The notes under the pieces: generated by a model | Databases searched by the model: none | What the model was told of the DNA's origin: nothing | Seen by the model: the letters and a program-made list of their open reading frames with translations, nothing else | NCBI GenBank assembly: GCA_947632165.1 | Contig: CANROI010000004.1 | Span: 1 to 23,114 of the forward strand | Source of the DNA: an uncultured Clostridia bacterium | Lineage (GTDB): Bacteria > Bacillota > Clostridia > Christensenellales > Borkfalkiaceae | Length of the DNA stretch: 23,114 nucleotides | Direction: 5' to 3' | Shown here: positions 20,788 to 23,114 of the stretch, in pieces | Layout of the letters: each line of letters begins with the position of its first letter | How positions within the stretch are numbered: position 1 is the first letter of the stretch | Translations under genes and position numbers: made by a program

Positions 20788-21426
20788 ATGGCAATCGAGG
20801 GATATCGGATCGTGCGGAGTCGGCGCAAAACGCTCTCTCTTTGCGTCTCGCGGGAGGGGGAGGTCGTCGTCCGCGCCCCGCTCACTTTGAGCGCGGAATA
20901 TATCGGTTCCTTTGTCGAAAAGCATTCCGCCTGGCTTCAAAAAAAGGTGGCGGAGGCGAACGCCCGCCCGAAGCTCGATCTGAGCGACGGCGCCCGCGTC
21001 GTTCTCTTCGGCACGCAGTATACGCTCGCAAGCGGCCGCACGGGCGTGAAGGGCACCGTCTTGTATCTGCCCGAAGCGGGGAGGGAAGAGGCGCTCACAC
21101 GCTTTCTGAAGCGCTTTTCGCTCGAGGTGATGCGCATCCTCACCGACCGCATCGCGCGCACCTACGGCTTCCGCCATGCAGGCGTCAGGATCTCCTCCGC
21201 CCGCGGAAGATGGGGTTCCTGCAACAAAGAGGGGATGATCGCCTACTCCTTCCGCGTGGCATTTTTGCCGCCCGCGCTGTGCGAATACGTTGCGGTGCAC
21301 GAGCTTTCGCATACCGTCGTATTTGATCACAGCCCCGCCTTCTGGAAGGTGGTGGAGGAGGTGCTTCCCGATTGGAAATCGCGCAGAAAAGCGCTAAAAT
21401 CCAACGGATCGATGGGTTATTTGTAA
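20788..21426 (+). CDS. YgjP/DUF45-type zinc metallopeptidase
   Basis: A 212-residue protein of the YgjP-like (DUF45, M48-related) family. Seen: a beta-rich N-terminal part (YRIVRSRRKTLSLCVSREGEV), the conserved SSARGRWGSCNKEGMIAYSFR block, and the zinc site HELSH (His171, Glu172, His175) with third ligand His181 in DHSPAFW. These are probable cytoplasmic peptidases; physiological substrates are unknown. I start at ATG 20788 (MAIEGYRIV), which matches the family; the in-frame ATG at 20734 lies upstream of the -35 box and inside the aroA promoter region. Single gene, divergent from aroA. Confidence 0.88.
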   Translation: MAIEGYRIVRSRRKTLSLCVSREGEVVVRAPLTLSAEYIGSFVEKHSAWLQKKVAEANARPKLDLSDGARVVLFGTQYTLASGRTGVKGTVLYLPEAGREEALTRFLKRFSLEVMRILTDRIARTYGFRHAGVRISSARGRWGSCNKEGMIAYSFRVAFLPPALCEYVAVHELSHTVVFDHSPAFWKVVEEVLPDWKSRRKALKSNGSMGYL

Positions 21427-21447
21427 AAAATCGGCGTTTTGCGAAGT

Positions 21448-21486
21448 ATTATGTCACGCATACCCAATACTATGTCAGACATAATA
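21448..21486 (+). promoter_or_regulatory. Candidate operator: three TATGTC half-sites
   Basis: TATTATGTC (21448-21456) and TACTATGTC (21468-21476) are direct repeats; GACATAATA (21478-21486) is the exact reverse complement of the first and forms TATGTC-A-GACATA (21471-21483) with the second. The cluster lies about 60-100 bp upstream of the promoter at 21545, suited to a DNA-binding regulator acting on the MBL-rho unit. No regulator gene is nearby. Confidence 0.4.
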
Positions 21487-21523
21487 GCTCAAAAATTGCA
21501 GAAAAATTATTTTCTTTTCCGAC

Positions 21524-21573
21524 GGGGAATTTACCGATTTCCCCTTTACAAATGCCGCGTTTTGTTCTATAAT
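21524..21573 (+). promoter_or_regulatory. Promoter of the MBL-rho unit, with adjoining hairpin
   Basis: TTTACA (21545-21550), 17-nt spacer, perfect TATAAT (21568-21573). GGGGAA (21524-21529) and TTCCCC (21539-21544) form a hairpin that ends exactly where the -35 begins and could weakly terminate the YgjP transcript. The expected leader is about 92 nt. Apart from this and the half-sites at 21448, I see nothing in the 245-bp gap. Confidence 0.75.
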
Positions 21574-21671
21574 GGTATCAGAAAAAGTTCAGCGATTTTT
21601 ACGGCATTTTATCTGCGTTTGAGTTTCGGCTTTTTATCTATTGTGGCGGTCGCCGCTTGACTGGAGGTTCC

Positions 21672-22298
21672 ATGAAAATACAATATCTCGGACATTCGTC
21701 CTTCCTGCTCACTTCGAAGAAGGGAACGAAGATCGTGACCGATCCGTATGGAGAGGTTGGTTTTTCCATGCCCTGTATCGAGGCCGACGCGGTGACCGTG
21801 AGTCACCGCCACTACGATCATTGCAATGTGGGCGCCGTCTCTGCGCCGCTGGTGCTGTCCGAGGCGGGGGAATATTCCGTTGCGGACATCTCTGTTTCGG
21901 CGGTGGAGCGCTTCCACGACGAAGTGCACGGCGCCAAGCGGGGAAAAAATCTTATCTTCCGCTTTCTGATCGACGGGCTTAGGGTTTGCCATCTCGGCGA
22001 TCTCGGGGAGCCCTGCTCGCCCGAGACGGTGCAGGCGATCGGGCCGGCGGACGTCCTGCTCATTCCCGTCGGCGGGAACTACACGATCGACGCGGCGGAG
22101 GCAAAGAAATACGTCGAAGCGATCGATCCTTCAATCGTCATCCCGATGCATTATCATGTGCGGGGACTCACGGTCGATATCGGGGGCGTGGAGCCGTTTT
22201 TGAAACTGATGGGCGGCGCGGAGCGCCTTAAGGGGGAGATCGAACTGCTGCCGTCCGCGGAAAAACGTAGAATCATTTGCATGGAGAGGTCAAAATAA
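21672..22298 (+). CDS. Metallo-beta-lactamase-fold hydrolase (UPF0173/UlaG-like)
   Basis: A 208-residue protein of the MBL fold, in the branch of small single-domain metal-dependent hydrolases. Seen: KIQYLGHSSFLL at the N-terminus, the metal motif SHRHYDHCN (His45, His47, Asp49, His50), HLGDLGEP, ADVLLIPVGGNYTID and PMHYHV. The residues required for two metals are present; the substrate is unknown (relatives hydrolyse lactones or cyclic phosphodiesters). TGGAGG (21662-21667) is just before ATG 21672; an in-frame TTG at 21657 is less likely. The stop TAA shares one base with the ATG of rho (TAATG), so the two genes are translationally coupled. Confidence 0.85.
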   Translation: MKIQYLGHSSFLLTSKKGTKIVTDPYGEVGFSMPCIEADAVTVSHRHYDHCNVGAVSAPLVLSEAGEYSVADISVSAVERFHDEVHGAKRGKNLIFRFLIDGLRVCHLGDLGEPCSPETVQAIGPADVLLIPVGGNYTIDAAEAKKYVEAIDPSIVIPMHYHVRGLTVDIGGVEPFLKLMGGAERLKGEIELLPSAEKRRIICMERSK

Positions 22299-23114
22299 TG
22301 GAAAATTCTGAAATTCTCGAAGGAAAGTATCGCGAATATCTCGAAACATTGCCGCTGACGGTGCTGCGCATCCTCGGGCGGAACCAGGGGGTGCCCACGA
22401 CGCGCGTCGGGAACAAACCCGAACTCATTGACGCCATCACGGATATCCTCATGGGCCGGCAGCAGCCCGTGCCCCGTTCGGGCCGCGGCGCTCCCGTCAA
22501 GCAGAGCTACCTCGACCCTTCGATCATGCTCAAACTCGCCGAGATCCGCCGTTCCGGCGAACGCGAACAGCCGCAGAAGATGCTGCAGGTCGCTTCGCCC
22601 GAACCCGTCAAGAGCTTCTTTGATCAGCCTGTCTATACGGGCATTCTCGAGATCATGCAGAGCGGCTACGGCTTCCTCCGCGCGAAGAACTGCCAGCCGA
22701 CCAACGGCAACGACGTTTTTATCGCCGCGCCCCTCATCCATTCCCTGAAGCTCAGGGAAGGGGACTTCGTGGCCTGCAATGTCCGTCCCCGCCAGAAGAA
22801 CGATTCCGCGGCGATCGGCGAGGTGCTCTCCGTCAACGGGCTCCCCGTCGGGGTATACGAGAACCGTCCCTTCTTCGATGCGCTCACAGCATGCTATGCG
22901 AACGAAAAGATCAAGCTCTCGGAGGGGAACAACCAGATCTCCCTGCGCATTCTCGACCTGTTCGCGCCCATCGGCAAGGGCCAGCGCGCCCTCATCATCG
23001 CCCCGCCCAAGGCGGGCAAGACGACCCTTCTCAAAGATATCGCCCGCGCGATCGCCGACCATCACAGGGATATCTCCCTCATCGTGCTTTTGATCGACGA
23101 GCGGCCGGAGGAGG
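22298..23114 (+). CDS. rho: Transcription termination factor Rho, 5' part
   Basis: 272 codons are visible before the window ends. Seen: the N-terminal Rho helix domain (LTVLRILGRNQGVPTTRVGNKPELIDAI), a hinge of about 70 residues, the cold-shock-like primary RNA-binding domain (YTGILEIMQSGYGFLR, NDVFIAAPLIHSLKLREGD), and the RecA-type ATPase core with Walker A APPKAGKT (235-242) and the Walker B strand LIVLLIDERPEE. Rho is a ring hexamer that ends transcription of untranslated RNA. The ATG overlaps the MBL gene's stop; GAGAGG (22284-22289) lies 8 nt upstream. Rho presence fits the many GC-rich hairpins in the window that lack long T-runs. Confidence 0.95.
   Translation, partial: MENSEILEGKYREYLETLPLTVLRILGRNQGVPTTRVGNKPELIDAITDILMGRQQPVPRSGRGAPVKQSYLDPSIMLKLAEIRRSGEREQPQKMLQVASPEPVKSFFDQPVYTGILEIMQSGYGFLRAKNCQPTNGNDVFIAAPLIHSLKLREGDFVACNVRPRQKNDSAAIGEVLSVNGLPVGVYENRPFFDALTACYANEKIKLSEGNNQISLRILDLFAPIGKGQRALIIAPPKAGKTTLLKDIARAIADHHRDISLIVLLIDERPEE

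Overview
The window is a GC-rich (roughly 60%), densely packed piece of bacterial chromosome. It looks like an anaerobic, spore-forming Bacillota, probably an uncultured gut clostridium: it carries yunB (a sporulation gene), sigma-A type promoters (TTGACA/TATAAT), AAGGAG ribosome-binding sites, a pyridine-nucleotide-motif-less thioredoxin-reductase-like protein, and plant-glycan and rhamnose genes. The lineage is inferred from gene content only. I saw no rRNA, tRNA, CRISPR array, insertion sequence or phage gene.

Layout. (i) 1-2220: the tail of a membrane protein, then a two-gene redox unit (thioredoxin-reductase-like flavoprotein and an azoreductase-like flavodoxin-fold protein). (ii) 2260-4651: a CNNM/CBS membrane protein and a THUMP-containing RNA methyltransferase, separated by an intrinsic terminator. 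(iii) 4709-8179: an operon of a MarR regulator, a 919-residue ABC exporter with ATPase and FtsX-type permease fused, and a 25-residue lysine-rich small protein, closed by a terminator. (iv) 8249-8943: yunB. (v) 9041-13064: a strong promoter, an about 200-nt structured leader, a very large membrane-anchored GH3 glycosidase with inverted domain order, and a translationally coupled four-helix membrane protein. (vi) 13275-19378: a rhamnoside-utilisation operon: GH78 alpha-L-rhamnosidase, rhaB, rhaA, rhaD. (vii) 19448-21426: aroA (minus strand), diverging from a YgjP/M48-like metalloprotease, with back-to-back promoters. (viii) 21448-23114: a metallo-beta-lactamase-fold hydrolase overlapping rho, which runs off the window.

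How the genes fit together. The GH3 enzyme faces outward and probably trims beta-linked sugars at the cell surface. The GH78 enzyme has no signal peptide, so it should release L-rhamnose inside the cell. RhaA (rhamnose to rhamnulose), RhaB (phosphorylation) and RhaD (aldol cleavage to dihydroxyacetone phosphate and lactaldehyde) then feed glycolysis. No transporter, rhamnose regulator or lactaldehyde enzyme lies in the window.

Two observations stand out. First, four genes (743, 8260, aroA at 20713 and 20788) have a -10 box ending only 5-6 nt before the ATG and no usable Shine-Dalgarno, so their mRNAs should be leaderless, while most of the others have ordinary ribosome-binding sites. Second, the GH3 leader carries four successive hairpins and a CTCCT element that can pair either with a GGGAG hairpin loop or with the identical GGGAG in the ribosome-binding site, the layout expected of a translational RNA switch.
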